Of a DNA stretch of 64,000 bases, positions 7,582 to 17,020 are shown piece after piece. Both the position numbers and the translations under genes were made by a program. Numbering within the stretch: the first letter of the stretch is position 1; each line of letters opens with the position of its first letter. This DNA comes from a virus: positions 1-64,000 of the IMG/VR virus record IMGVR_UViG_3300032236_000879; one strand, given 5' to 3'. Under the pieces are notes generated by a model that saw only the letters and a list, made by a program, of their open reading frames with translations, had not been told where the DNA came from and made no database searches.

Positions 7582-8913
7582 TTAATCCAACTTCATGCAG
7601 ATATAATTCTGCAAGCGTTCACAGTATTTGTTGAATCTAAACTCTTGAATCATCGCTGTGCCCACCCGACCATCAGATAATGGAGTAGAACTATCATCTG
7701 GACCAGTCGGCAAGTATGAAGATGGAACACGAAGACCACGAGCAAGACGATTGTTGAAATACTTCAAGTCATCGATCTCTCCGAGATTCTGTCCACCAGG
7801 AAGAACTTCAACTGATGATCCCCGTCCTTCTGCGGTCACAGGGAAGAAGTAGTCTTCATTCATTGATAGTGGATTGTATGATGCATCAACAATAGATGAA
7901 CCACCGTACAATGAAGGAATTCTACGCTGGTGGATTTCATTCTTGACCCGCTCAACGAATGCCATAGCTAAGTGAGATGGCATATTACCGACATCGATCT
8001 TGAACATTCTGCGTTCAGGTGCACGTTGTACACGATAGATCAGAACAGCGTCTTCCAGCAGTTCTTTCTGCTTGTAAACTTTGAAGATATTTTCAAGCAC
8101 AGATTGTCCGAACGGCCAAAATCTATCTAGACCTTCAGTCAGGGACAAGTGAACGATATGCTTCGCATCAACCGCAGATTCAGATTGACCTAGGGTGAAT
8201 CTTGAACCAGTTGTATTGTAAGGCATTGCCGGAACAGTATACGGTGTATTAGTTCCTCCACCAGAGCCACCGAGACCTGTTGCTGGGTTTGCTGCAAAGT
8301 CGGTGTTAGTTTTCTGTGCTACTGACAGATTCTGTAGATTGATATTGATATCCTTGATGACATACTGTTCTGGTTTCTTGCCTTCAGATTCATTCACGAT
8401 GACTTTAATGACTTTGACCATATCGACCCAGTATAACTTGAAGTTTTCTGGATCACGAACAAATACCTGATCTCCGTACTTCACGACGTTACGGAAAATC
8501 TTGAACATACGCACATCAAATTCATTGAGCTTGCACCACTGCTGTAGCTGCTTAGTGAGCAATTCTACTTCACGTGGAGTAGGATCTTCTTTGTATTCAA
8601 AAGAGAATGGGGTTTTATTATGTTCATTGCGTAGGGTCGAAAACTCTGCTAGAATGTCTAGACATGCATTGATTTCAGCATCAACGTCCATCATTTCATA
8701 TTGATTGTAGCGTTCGATTCTGTTAGGGTGACCTGTATAGACTTCCGGAAGTCTAGACATATAATTCTTATATCCAAACTCAGTGTTGTTCCAACCCCCC
8801 GTAGGGGATCCGTTCTGCCCAGGTGAGCCATTCCATGCACCCGAATTACTGTTGATGCCGGAAATAGGACTGGATACGCCGCTCTTGTTTAGAAATTTCT
8901 TTTTATATGACAT
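7582..8913 (-). CDS. 20: Portal protein gp20, N-terminal 443 residues
   Basis: T4-type portal (connector) protein, which forms the dodecamer at the head vertex through which DNA is packaged. Conserved blocks seen include RIERYNQYEMMDVDAEINACLDILAEFSTL near residues 65-95, DQVFVRDPENFKLYWVDM, and toward the end RAPERRMFKIDVGNMP, FFPVTAEGRGSSVEVLPGGQ and LKYFNNRLARGLRVP. It stops at KLD-TAA, exactly where homologues continue with an acidic/polar residue and EFKxFL. Joined with the downstream part the product would be about 602 residues, a normal size. The start MSYKKKFLNK fits the family. It cannot work as a portal if truncated here, since C-terminal crown sequence would be lost. Confidence 0.93.
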   Translation of the reverse strand: MSYKKKFLNKSGVSSPISGINSNSGAWNGSPGQNGSPTGGWNNTEFGYKNYMSRLPEVYTGHPNRIERYNQYEMMDVDAEINACLDILAEFSTLRNEHNKTPFSFEYKEDPTPREVELLTKQLQQWCKLNEFDVRMFKIFRNVVKYGDQVFVRDPENFKLYWVDMVKVIKVIVNESEGKKPEQYVIKDININLQNLSVAQKTNTDFAANPATGLGGSGGGTNTPYTVPAMPYNTTGSRFTLGQSESAVDAKHIVHLSLTEGLDRFWPFGQSVLENIFKVYKQKELLEDAVLIYRVQRAPERRMFKIDVGNMPSHLAMAFVERVKNEIHQRRIPSLYGGSSIVDASYNPLSMNEDYFFPVTAEGRGSSVEVLPGGQNLGEIDDLKYFNNRLARGLRVPSSYLPTGPDDSSTPLSDGRVGTAMIQEFRFNKYCERLQNYICMKLD

Positions 8914-8947
8914 AGGTACCTATTCTCTTACTACAGACTATTTAGTT

Positions 8948-11900
8948 TCAATATGCATGTTTTAATAACTTCTGTTGGACATGATTGGTGCTTTCTATCT
9001 TGCCAATCACCCGGTCAAATTTATGTGCCATAGATCGAACCATTTCTGTGGTCAATCCCTTATTCTTTGTAGTAGGGGTAGTAGTATAATTAGGATTTGG
9101 TTTTGATACAGATTTTGTTACATTGTGTTGCAATTCATTAATTACAGCATCTTCAGACGTTGAAGCTATTTTAGTTAAGATTGAATTTGAGTCTAACGGA
9201 ATCACTAATTCAGTTCCATGTAATTCTATTGGATAGCCATCATGAGGTCCCTCAAATAAACCACCAACTTTTGCTTTCATAGCACCATCCCGAATCATTG
9301 CAATATCTTCTTGCGCTCTTCTACCGACTTGTTTAGCCCATTTACTACCTTCTAATTGATTAGCCGCTCCATGTAGGTCCCCTGCATCTAATGCTCGCGT
9401 AAAGTTAGGCCATTTTCTATACCAAGCAGGCCCTAAATTGAATGTCATATCAATCAGTGCCCCCTTTCCTCTTTCATTTAATCTATTAAAACCGGGAATA
9501 CCCGATGCAGCCTGAGCATGTCTCGTATAATCTTGTTGGAACATTGCTTTGACTTCATCTTTAGAAAACTCCCTATTATATTGAGGAGGTAGACTATGTC
9601 CATCTCCAATCAAATGTCCGACACCTACTGTCCATAGTCCCAAAGAATCTTTATACGGTCTAGTTCTTACTCCTTCATGTCCGGCAATAGTATCCATGAT
9701 CCAGTTACCGAATGAACCAAATGCACCAGCCACTGCGTTAAATGCACCGGATCCCATTTTACCTAACCAACTTCCAGCAGAACCTATAGCACCAGCTGTT
9801 GCACCTACCACACCACCTGCTATTGCTGCCGCCCCATTTGCCAATCCAGTGAGTGCTTTACCCAAATTACCTGAATCTGCTGAAAGTATACCCATAGCTT
9901 TTGAAAAATTCAAGAATGCTTGGGTATTTTCTGTAACTTTAGGTCCTATATCAATAGCTGCGAATTTTTTAAAACTGTCCAAAGGACCATCTATACTAAA
10001 TAATCTACCGATTGCGGCTCCTGCAATAGTGCTTATTGTATCTTCAAAGCTGCCGGTTCCTTTGAATGATGCCATTGCTTTTGCAAAATAAACAAATGAA
10101 TCTGCATTTGTTTTAACCGCCTTTGAGTCAATTTTTAATCTTGAAAAATTTTCTAAATCTTTATAAGGAGGCTTAGCTCCGAATAACTTACTAATACTAC
10201 CGTATACTCCTTTTACTGCATCTGCAATGGCACGTCCGGCACCCAATGCCGAAATTGCAGCCATTGCTTTTGCATAAGCCATTAGTGAGGCGCCGTTATC
10301 TTCTATCTTTTTCCGATCAAGATTCATTTTTTGCAATCTGTTTAGGAGTTCAGATACTTGTGTTAACGGATCCTTATCACCGGTGAAAAATCTTACTATA
10401 GTTCCCATAGCATTTGACATAGCACCTGCGCCCATAGCAAGTATACCCACTCCTAACCCTGCCATACCTATTCCTGCTTGTTTTAGATTTTCTCCATTAA
10501 TTTCATTAAATGACTTCAATCCTTTAGAAAGAGAAGGCAATGATGCGCCTATTATGTAAACTGCTCCTGCTATGCCAGCACCAAATTCAGCTATCGCAGT
10601 CGCTAGCACACCGGCACCTAAGATTACCTGAGGTGCAGCTTTACCTGCATCAGATAATGCACCTGCAATAGATTTCAAAGATTCAGCGAATCCTTGTTTA
10701 GGGCTTGCATTCACCTGTTCTTTTGATTTTCTACCCATTAACTTTTCAGGCAGCACATTTTCAGATACCATTGCTGCTTCTTCGGCAATCTCTGCCTTTT
10801 CAGCAGTTGGTATATTTTTTCCAAATAATGATGATATGAATTGTTTTCCGGCCTTAGTTGCTCTTGATGCAATTATTGTAGTAAACGCAGCAGTTATAAC
10901 TGTAGCTGTAGTAGCAAACAATGCAAACATTCCAGTATTTCCTAGCAATGGATTCATAGACGCTACTAAATCATCGACTACTTGACCTGCATCAATCTGC
11001 ATTTGAGTCATTTTATTTCTAGCTTGTTGTGCCGGATCAGTAGCTACTGGTCCCTTTTTATTCTTATTATCTTCTATGAGTTTGCGAGCAATATTCCCCT
11101 GAGCCCTAAAATCATCAAGTGATTTATTTAAATTTTCTGTGCTACTTTCTATGTATTGTTGATTAAATCCATACTGTTTTGCAACACCTTCATTAAACGT
11201 TGCCGCAGTTCCCATATTTTGTAGATTTCGTTTATACCCTTGAACCTGTTGATCCATTAATTGTGCACGAGCTTCTCCGATGCCCTTTTCAGCTTCAATA
11301 GATTCATATGATCGATTCATTTGATCTTTCAAAATTTTATCAAGATCAATGTTACGCCTTAGCAGGGTCACACTAGCATTAGTATACATCCCTGTAGCTA
11401 ATTTACTTTGTACTGCTGTTAAATATTCTGCATCATGTGTTTGTTCTGCGGTGTTAAGCAACTGATCTTCAATTGCTAATCGCTTTCTTATTTCATTTTG
11501 CCTTTCTATCTTAGTTTTTGGATCATCCAGTTCTGCTTGTAACCGGGCTTGATGTATTTGAATATCAAAATTAGCTTTAGCCTTCAACATGCCCTTTTTA
11601 GCTTCTTCTGCATTTCTATTTGTGATCGTAGAAATCATAGTAATAGTTTCAGCATATTCTAGTGCATGTTTTTGTGCTACACCTGTTTCTACTGCATTTT
11701 TGTCTAGTATCAATCCAGATTGTGTTTGCAGTTCAACATAGTCGGCCATTCTATCCATAAGTTGTTCTTGGCTAACACCTAAACGCTGGAAGGCTTGCCG
11801 TTGTTCTGCACTAACAGCAAACATTTTTGCAAGCTGTTTTATTCCATTGCCGGTATTTCCACCAAGCGCAATCAAACTAGTTCTAGCATGGTCTGTTGCT

Positions 11901-12478
11901 TTAGTAAAAACCTCAATATTTTGTGAAGTTAAACCTGCATTATGAGCCATATCATATAGGTCTTTAGAAGTGACCTGTCCGACTGCGCCCATATTAGAAA
12001 GAGAATCAACCCCTTTCAATATTCCATCAGCTTGTTTAAATGCTTGTTCAGTTATTTTACTAAGAACAAAAAATGATCCGCCTACTGCCATTCCTAAGGC
12101 ATTGAAACTAGATCCTAATTTAAGAGATGTTTTTCCTAATTGGTTTACAGTGCTACCGTACTTAGTAAACCCGGCTTCGCTGCTTAGAACCGTTTGATAA
12201 AAAGTTTTTGATGCTTCCCACAATCCTTTGAATGCTTCTGCTATATTAGTTGATGCATTTTGTACTGTGTCTGCTGCTTTTTTATCGGCTTCGGTTCGTT
12301 TGTTTATTGCTGCTGTATTGCTATCTTGAGCATTAATACCTGCCCGTTTGATAATTGTATCTTTTTCAGCAACTCCGGTTACAACTGCTACTTGATCAAC
12401 CACACCTACTAGATTACCAGTGAAACTTGTGATAGTGTCTGCTAGTTGTGCTAATTCTAATTGTAAATTTTGGTCCAC
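8948..12478 (-). CDS. Tape-measure-like protein with T4-type lysozyme domain
   Basis: A 1,176-residue protein, GTG start with GGAAG upstream. Residues ~1-900 are helical, Ala/Gly-rich with hydrophobic segments (near 530, 640 and 690), as in tail tape measure proteins. Near 925-1065 lies a GH24 lysozyme: GHEGVRTRPYKDSLGLWTVG has Glu935, Asp944 and Thr950 with spacing 9 and 6, identical to T4 lysozyme Glu11-Asp20-Thr26. A C-terminal helix follows. It is a paralogue of the neighbour at 12494 over most of its length (for example LKGVDSLSNMGAVGQ/LKGIDDLSEIGAAGQ and QRLGVSQEQLM/QRLGVSQEELM). Likely part of the tail that digests peptidoglycan during injection. Which paralogue sets tail length is unknown. 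Confidence 0.8.
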   Translation of the reverse strand: MDQNLQLELAQLADTITSFTGNLVGVVDQVAVVTGVAEKDTIIKRAGINAQDSNTAAINKRTEADKKAADTVQNASTNIAEAFKGLWEASKTFYQTVLSSEAGFTKYGSTVNQLGKTSLKLGSSFNALGMAVGGSFFVLSKITEQAFKQADGILKGVDSLSNMGAVGQVTSKDLYDMAHNAGLTSQNIEVFTKATDHARTSLIALGGNTGNGIKQLAKMFAVSAEQRQAFQRLGVSQEQLMDRMADYVELQTQSGLILDKNAVETGVAQKHALEYAETITMISTITNRNAEEAKKGMLKAKANFDIQIHQARLQAELDDPKTKIERQNEIRKRLAIEDQLLNTAEQTHDAEYLTAVQSKLATGMYTNASVTLLRRNIDLDKILKDQMNRSYESIEAEKGIGEARAQLMDQQVQGYKRNLQNMGTAATFNEGVAKQYGFNQQYIESSTENLNKSLDDFRAQGNIARKLIEDNKNKKGPVATDPAQQARNKMTQMQIDAGQVVDDLVASMNPLLGNTGMFALFATTATVITAAFTTIIASRATKAGKQFISSLFGKNIPTAEKAEIAEEAAMVSENVLPEKLMGRKSKEQVNASPKQGFAESLKSIAGALSDAGKAAPQVILGAGVLATAIAEFGAGIAGAVYIIGASLPSLSKGLKSFNEINGENLKQAGIGMAGLGVGILAMGAGAMSNAMGTIVRFFTGDKDPLTQVSELLNRLQKMNLDRKKIEDNGASLMAYAKAMAAISALGAGRAIADAVKGVYGSISKLFGAKPPYKDLENFSRLKIDSKAVKTNADSFVYFAKAMASFKGTGSFEDTISTIAGAAIGRLFSIDGPLDSFKKFAAIDIGPKVTENTQAFLNFSKAMGILSADSGNLGKALTGLANGAAAIAGGVVGATAGAIGSAGSWLGKMGSGAFNAVAGAFGSFGNWIMDTIAGHEGVRTRPYKDSLGLWTVGVGHLIGDGHSLPPQYNREFSKDEVKAMFQQDYTRHAQAASGIPGFNRLNERGKGALIDMTFNLGPAWYRKWPNFTRALDAGDLHGAANQLEGSKWAKQVGRRAQEDIAMIRDGAMKAKVGGLFEGPHDGYPIELHGTELVIPLDSNSILTKIASTSEDAVINELQHNVTKSVSKPNPNYTTTPTTKNKGLTTEMVRSMAHKFDRVIGKIESTNHVQQKLLKHAY

Positions 12479-12493
12479 TGTTAATCTTCCGTG

Positions 12494-15400
12494 TTATGAC
12501 ATTGAATATTTCAGAATTTTAGATTGGGTATTATGACTATTATCTAGTGCAGTAAGAACATGATCTAATTTGTGATTTATCATATTGTACAATTCTAAAT
12601 TTAACATCCCTTGATCTTCTGGAACCAGCTGCGTATGCTCAGTCAATGCGTTCATTGTTTTGATCTGATTCAGAGATTCTACATTAGTCCTTGCTAATTT
12701 CATTAATAAAGAATCTAGTTTAAGAGGAGCTAATTTTTTTCCGGTAGGCATTGAAGGAACACCCGGTTCATCTACTGTATTGCTAAAAATACCACCGTCT
12801 CTAGCTTTCATAGTAGCTGCTCTTTTAAGCCAAGCCGGAGTAGAAGCAGCAGTATAATCTGCTCCCCATAATGTTAATTGCGGATGTGAATCATCGATGT
12901 GAATATGATTTCCTTCACCGCCTATGCCAGTAAATCCTGCTCGTATTGCAGATTGTACGACGGCAGTTTGATCTCCGGTTATTCCTAGATCAAGTGCCCT
13001 TTTAACTACGTGTGGATTATTCTTGCCGCTTATTGTACCCTTAGGTGTTATCCACCCTTCAGGTCTTGCACCACTTGTAACATATATGGATTTATTACCC
13101 AATGCACCTTGTACTTTACCAAACTTTTGTAACGTATTGGGGTCAACACCTTCAGTCTTACCTATAAATCTGTTATAGATTGATTTACCAAATTCTATTG
13201 CACTTTGGGACAGTGAGCCGGTTGCTCCGATAATCGACCCTGCCGCGCTTGCTCCGCTTTTTCCTCCAGATTGGAAACTCTGTGCAATACCGCCAAAAAA
13301 TCCTCCTCCGGATGCATTTTCTCCACCACCTGCAGGTTTTTCTCCGCTATTAGGTAAAGAATTATTTCCTCCTCCGGATTTAGCAGCTAGCATATTAGCT
13401 GATTGTGCATACTTATAAAAGGCATCAGCGTTGTCTTTAGCTTTAGAACCAAAATCCATTTTTGCAAATTTACCAAATGCTTCGACTGGACCGTCACCGC
13501 CAAATATCTTATTAAATCCTGCTCCTGCTAAGGAACTTATAGTATCTATTAATCCGGGTCCGCCCTTATAAGCAGACATCGCATTAGCAAATGCAATAAA
13601 TGCAGTAGAGTTTGAATTTGCTTTCCCTGCATCGATCTTGAGATTAGAAAAGTAAGTAAATTGATCAATCGGCGGTTTCCCACCAAAGAATTTTGAGATT
13701 CCTCCTGCTATTGCTCCTCCTGCTTCTGCAAGTGTACCTAATGTCCCTAATGAAGAAGTAGCAGCCATAGCTTTAGCAAAAGCAACCAATGCATCTGAAT
13801 TGTTTTGAACTTTTGTTTTGTCAAAATTGAATTGTTGAAGTTCAATAACTTGGGTTGAAACTTTTTGTATAGGATTAGTATTGCCGGTAAAGAATTGCAT
13901 GATATTACCGACTGCACCTACTATTTGGCCGCTGCCCATAGCAAGTATTCCTGCTCCTAATCCCGCCATTCCAATACCAACTTGTTTAAGATTAGGACCA
14001 TTCAACTTATCAAATGCTTTTAATCCATTTGCAAGAGACGGCATTGCTTTTCCCATAACCCAAGTTGCACCTGCTAAGCCTGCACCAATCGCAGTAATCG
14101 CAGCTCCAATTGCACCTGCACCTAAAACTATGTAAGCCGGAGTAGGGGGTTTACCTGCTAGAGCAAGACCTTCTACGATTCCCTTCAAGAACCCACCTGC
14201 TACGCCGCCACCTGAATTCGCTGCCTTATTAAGATTCTGCAAGCCTACATCTGCTGCGCCGTTTGCAGCTTTTCCGACAAGCGCCTTTTCACCTTCTTGC
14301 ACAGCTTCTGTGGTTATTTTTTTTCTACCTAGTATTCCCATTAGACCGCCGCCCGAACCGCCTAGCATTCCCATCAAACCACCTGTAATACCGGATGTGC
14401 CGCCGCCTCCTTTTTTACCCCTAAACAGTATGGCTGCTGTCAATATCGCAGCAACACCTGTAGCAGCAACTGCAAGAGCTTTTAATGCACCTGTATTTCC
14501 TAATAAAGGATTCATTGACTTTACCAAATCATCCACAGTTTGTCCTGCATAAATCTCCATATTAGTCAAGTTATTTCTAGCAACTTGTGCAGGATCTTGG
14601 TCCGTTTGGGCATTTGTCGTGCCGTCTTCAGGATTGCCTGTTTTTTCTCTAGCTAATCTATATCTTTCTTTAGTTTGCTCTAGTGTTTCTTTTCCTAATT
14701 TTGCTGCATTAATTTGCATCTCTGAACTTTGTAGGGTCCCTTCAGCAAAGTCTTTGTTAAAAGTCGCAACTGTTCCTAAATTTTTATTATTTCTTTTAGT
14801 TGCCTCAGCAAGTTCATGTGTTAATCCTGCAGTGATATCACCGGCTAATTTTTGTTTTCTAAGTTCTTCTATACTAAGTTTATTGGCTTCTGCGTCAATT
14901 TTTTCCTCATTGACTCCTGCCCTCAATAACACGCTACTAAGAGGTCCATATGCTCCGGTTGCAAGTTTTTCTTGATAAGCTGCTAATATTCTTGGGTCTT
15001 TTGTTGCGGCTGCTGCTGTTAATTTTTGATTTTCAATTAACAGTTGTCTCTCTGCTGCTTCTCGTTGTGCTTTGGGTAGACTTTCATCATCCATTTGTGC
15101 TTGGAGTTTAGCCTGATGTATCTGAATATTAGTTGCAGCATGGGCTCTTTCTTGATCAGCTTGTGCTTCTTTTGCATTTTGTGAAGTGGCTGCAGCAATT
15201 ACCGATAAATCTTTAGCATACTCTAAAGATAGTCTTTGTAATGTTCCGTCAGCTATATCTTTTTTGCTGATCGCCATACCAGATTTAAGCTGCAACTGAA
15301 TGTAATCAGTCTGACGCTGCATCAATTCTTCTTGACTTACACCCAAACGCTGAAAAGCATTACGTTGTTTGGTCGTTACTGAAACTAAATTTCCTAATTC

Positions 15401-16054
15401 TTTGATGCCATCTCCGGCGGTAAGACCCAAAGAAATTAAGCTACCACTAAGGGTGTTAGCTGTTTTTGTAAATATCTGAAGATTATGTGAATTGAGTCCC
15501 ATTCGGTGACCCATTTTATACATCTCATCAGATGTTATTTGTCCAGCAGCACCGATCTCAGATAGATCGTCAATTCCTTTTAAAAGTCCATCAGCTTGTT
15601 TAAATCCTGCTTCTGTTGCTTTACCGATAGCAAAACTTAATCCACCTAGTAGTTTACCAAATATACCAAAGTTTTTTCCAACATTCCATGCAGCTTCACC
15701 TAAACTACTAACTGTACTTCCGTACTTCTCAAATCCTGCTTGATTACTTAAAACTGCTTTAGAGAAGCTATCTAATGCCGATCTTGCCCCGTTGAATCCT
15801 TTTTGAAGGTTGCCAGATACTTCTTTTATTGTTTCTGCTGCTTTTTTATCAGTTTCTTCCTTCTTAGAAATACCGGCAGTACTATCATTATTGGCAGTAG
15901 TGTTTCGTGTAGTTGAAGTTTTATTCTGTTCATTGGCTTTATTTAATTCATCAAAAGATTTTATAACTTTAGACAAAGCAGTAGTTTGGCTAACCAATAC
16001 TCTATTAAGCTCGGTTATAGATTGCTGTAATTCTAAAATTTCTTCAGGATCCAT
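12494..16054 (-). CDS. Tape-measure-like protein with M15-type peptidase domain
   Basis: A 1,186-residue paralogue of the protein at 8948, with the same helical, hydrophobic tape-measure character through residue ~900. The inserted catalytic domain differs: about residues 960-1070 read VTSGARPEGW, then NPHVVKRALDLG with His1015 and Asp1022, then GNHIHIDDSH with His1050/His1052, the layout of zinc D-Ala-D-Ala carboxypeptidase or endopeptidase (M15-like) domains. The C-terminal ~60 residues again resemble the paralogue (HKLDHVLTALDNSHNTQSKILKYS/HKFDRVIGKIESTNHVQQKLLK). A Gly/Ser-rich linker precedes the enzyme. Only 15 bases separate the two genes. It probably crosses the periplasm and cuts peptide stems while its twin cuts glycan. 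Confidence 0.8.
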   Translation of the reverse strand: MDPEEILELQQSITELNRVLVSQTTALSKVIKSFDELNKANEQNKTSTTRNTTANNDSTAGISKKEETDKKAAETIKEVSGNLQKGFNGARSALDSFSKAVLSNQAGFEKYGSTVSSLGEAAWNVGKNFGIFGKLLGGLSFAIGKATEAGFKQADGLLKGIDDLSEIGAAGQITSDEMYKMGHRMGLNSHNLQIFTKTANTLSGSLISLGLTAGDGIKELGNLVSVTTKQRNAFQRLGVSQEELMQRQTDYIQLQLKSGMAISKKDIADGTLQRLSLEYAKDLSVIAAATSQNAKEAQADQERAHAATNIQIHQAKLQAQMDDESLPKAQREAAERQLLIENQKLTAAAATKDPRILAAYQEKLATGAYGPLSSVLLRAGVNEEKIDAEANKLSIEELRKQKLAGDITAGLTHELAEATKRNNKNLGTVATFNKDFAEGTLQSSEMQINAAKLGKETLEQTKERYRLAREKTGNPEDGTTNAQTDQDPAQVARNNLTNMEIYAGQTVDDLVKSMNPLLGNTGALKALAVAATGVAAILTAAILFRGKKGGGGTSGITGGLMGMLGGSGGGLMGILGRKKITTEAVQEGEKALVGKAANGAADVGLQNLNKAANSGGGVAGGFLKGIVEGLALAGKPPTPAYIVLGAGAIGAAITAIGAGLAGATWVMGKAMPSLANGLKAFDKLNGPNLKQVGIGMAGLGAGILAMGSGQIVGAVGNIMQFFTGNTNPIQKVSTQVIELQQFNFDKTKVQNNSDALVAFAKAMAATSSLGTLGTLAEAGGAIAGGISKFFGGKPPIDQFTYFSNLKIDAGKANSNSTAFIAFANAMSAYKGGPGLIDTISSLAGAGFNKIFGGDGPVEAFGKFAKMDFGSKAKDNADAFYKYAQSANMLAAKSGGGNNSLPNSGEKPAGGGENASGGGFFGGIAQSFQSGGKSGASAAGSIIGATGSLSQSAIEFGKSIYNRFIGKTEGVDPNTLQKFGKVQGALGNKSIYVTSGARPEGWITPKGTISGKNNPHVVKRALDLGITGDQTAVVQSAIRAGFTGIGGEGNHIHIDDSHPQLTLWGADYTAASTPAWLKRAATMKARDGGIFSNTVDEPGVPSMPTGKKLAPLKLDSLLMKLARTNVESLNQIKTMNALTEHTQLVPEDQGMLNLELYNMINHKLDHVLTALDNSHNTQSKILKYSMS

Positions 16055-16074
16055 TTACATTCCAATTTTGATAA

Positions 16075-16082
16075 AATAAATA
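16075..16082 (+). promoter_or_regulatory. Possible late promoter box AATAAATA
   Basis: AATAAATA lies 76 bases before the gp26 ATG. It differs at the first base from the G/T seen in other boxes here, so support is weak. Confidence 0.3.
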
Positions 16083-16099
16083 ATTAGGATTTTACCCAC

Positions 16100-16121
16100 T
16101 AAATACATAACAATGTATTTA
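16100..16121. promoter_or_regulatory. 9-bp palindrome between divergent tail operons
   Basis: TAAATACAT (16100-16108) and ATGTATTTA (16113-16121) are perfect inverted copies around AACA. It is centred between the tape-measure start (16054, minus) and gp26 (16158, plus). The arms include late-promoter-like AAATA elements facing both ways. Operator, two-way promoter or RNA hairpin are all possible. Confidence 0.5.
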
Positions 16122-16157
16122 TTACAAATATAAAACCTATTTTTTAAGAGGAACTAT

Positions 16158-16985
16158 ATGGATAACAACCCATTAAAGCAGTATTTCAGAAGACCATCAG
16201 TTTACATGAAATTGCCGTCACAAGGTCAAGGATATCCGGTAGGAGCACTAGACCTACCGGTAACAGGAGAAATTCCAGTTTACCCTATGACAGCAATCGA
16301 CGAGATTACTACTAGAACTCCTGACGCTTTATTTAACGGTACTGCAATTGCAGACTTGATAGCTAGCTGTTTGCCTAATATTAAGGATCCTTGGGCAGTT
16401 CCTAATGTTGATCTTGATGCTATTTTGGTTGCAATTAAAGCAGCATCTTCTCCTTCAGGTGAAATGGATTTAGATACAGCATGTCCTAATTGCAATGAAG
16501 TATCTACATATAAAGTGAATCTTTCAGCCATACTCACTTCAATTGCTAGCCCGGATTTTTCTAAAGAATTAGAAATGGGTGAACTCAGGGTGAAGTTGAA
16601 GGCAGTCAGTTTTAAGGACATAAACACTGCATCTATCAAACAATTTGAATTCCAAAAAATAGCTACCCAGATCGAATCGATAGAAGATGATACACAGCGT
16701 AACAAATTATTAAAAGAATCATTGGAGAAGGTAACTGAACTCACAATGGAGTTAGTATGTCATGCAATTGAATATATTCAAACACCAAACGTGAAGGTAG
16801 ATCAAAAAGAATATATTCTTGAATTCTTAAGGCAGTGTGATCGTAATGTATATGTCACTATTAGAGACCGCAGTTCAGAATTACGTCAGGTGAGCGAAAT
16901 TAAACCAGTAAATATCACATGCGATAGTTGCCAGCACCAGTACGAACAATCAATCACACTAAATCCAACGGATTTTTTCGACTAA
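16158..16985 (+). CDS. 26: Baseplate hub/tail assembly protein gp26
   Basis: A 275-residue gp26-family protein. The N-terminus NPLKQYFRRPSVYMKLPSQG and the following LPVTGEIPVYPMTAIDEI with PDALFNG are the family's conserved opening. Two CxxC pairs (CPNC near residue 113 and CDSC near 256) suggest a zinc ribbon. T4 gp26 (208 residues) is needed to assemble the hub/tape-measure complex. AAGAGGAACT precedes the ATG. Its last codons lie on a slippery heptamer followed by a hairpin (separate entry), so part of translation should shift to -1 and continue 76 residues. The divergent neighbours are the tape-measure genes, its likely partners. Confidence 0.85.
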   Translation: MDNNPLKQYFRRPSVYMKLPSQGQGYPVGALDLPVTGEIPVYPMTAIDEITTRTPDALFNGTAIADLIASCLPNIKDPWAVPNVDLDAILVAIKAASSPSGEMDLDTACPNCNEVSTYKVNLSAILTSIASPDFSKELEMGELRVKLKAVSFKDINTASIKQFEFQKIATQIESIEDDTQRNKLLKESLEKVTELTMELVCHAIEYIQTPNVKVDQKEYILEFLRQCDRNVYVTIRDRSSELRQVSEIKPVNITCDSCQHQYEQSITLNPTDFFD

Positions 16986-17020
16986 CGCTTCTTAAATCTG
17001 TGCCCGAACAGATTAAGAAG
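16973..17020 (+). promoter_or_regulatory. Programmed -1 ribosomal frameshift signal
   Basis: The heptamer T TTT TTC (16973-16979) is in the gp26 frame (GAT TTT TTC GAC TAA). After an 8-base spacer comes a 12-bp hairpin: CTTCTTA (16988-16994), one bulged A, ATCTG (16996-17000), 8-base loop, CAGAT (17009-17013), TAAGAAG (17014-17020). This matches the slippery site, spacer and stem plan of -1 frameshifting. The zero-frame stop sits right after the slip site. Confidence 0.85.

Noticed and set aside
7105-8913. Reassigned stop codons explaining the TAA in gp20
   Set aside because: Many other genes here end at TAA exactly where their families end, and no other gene shows an internal stop, so a global code change is unlikely.
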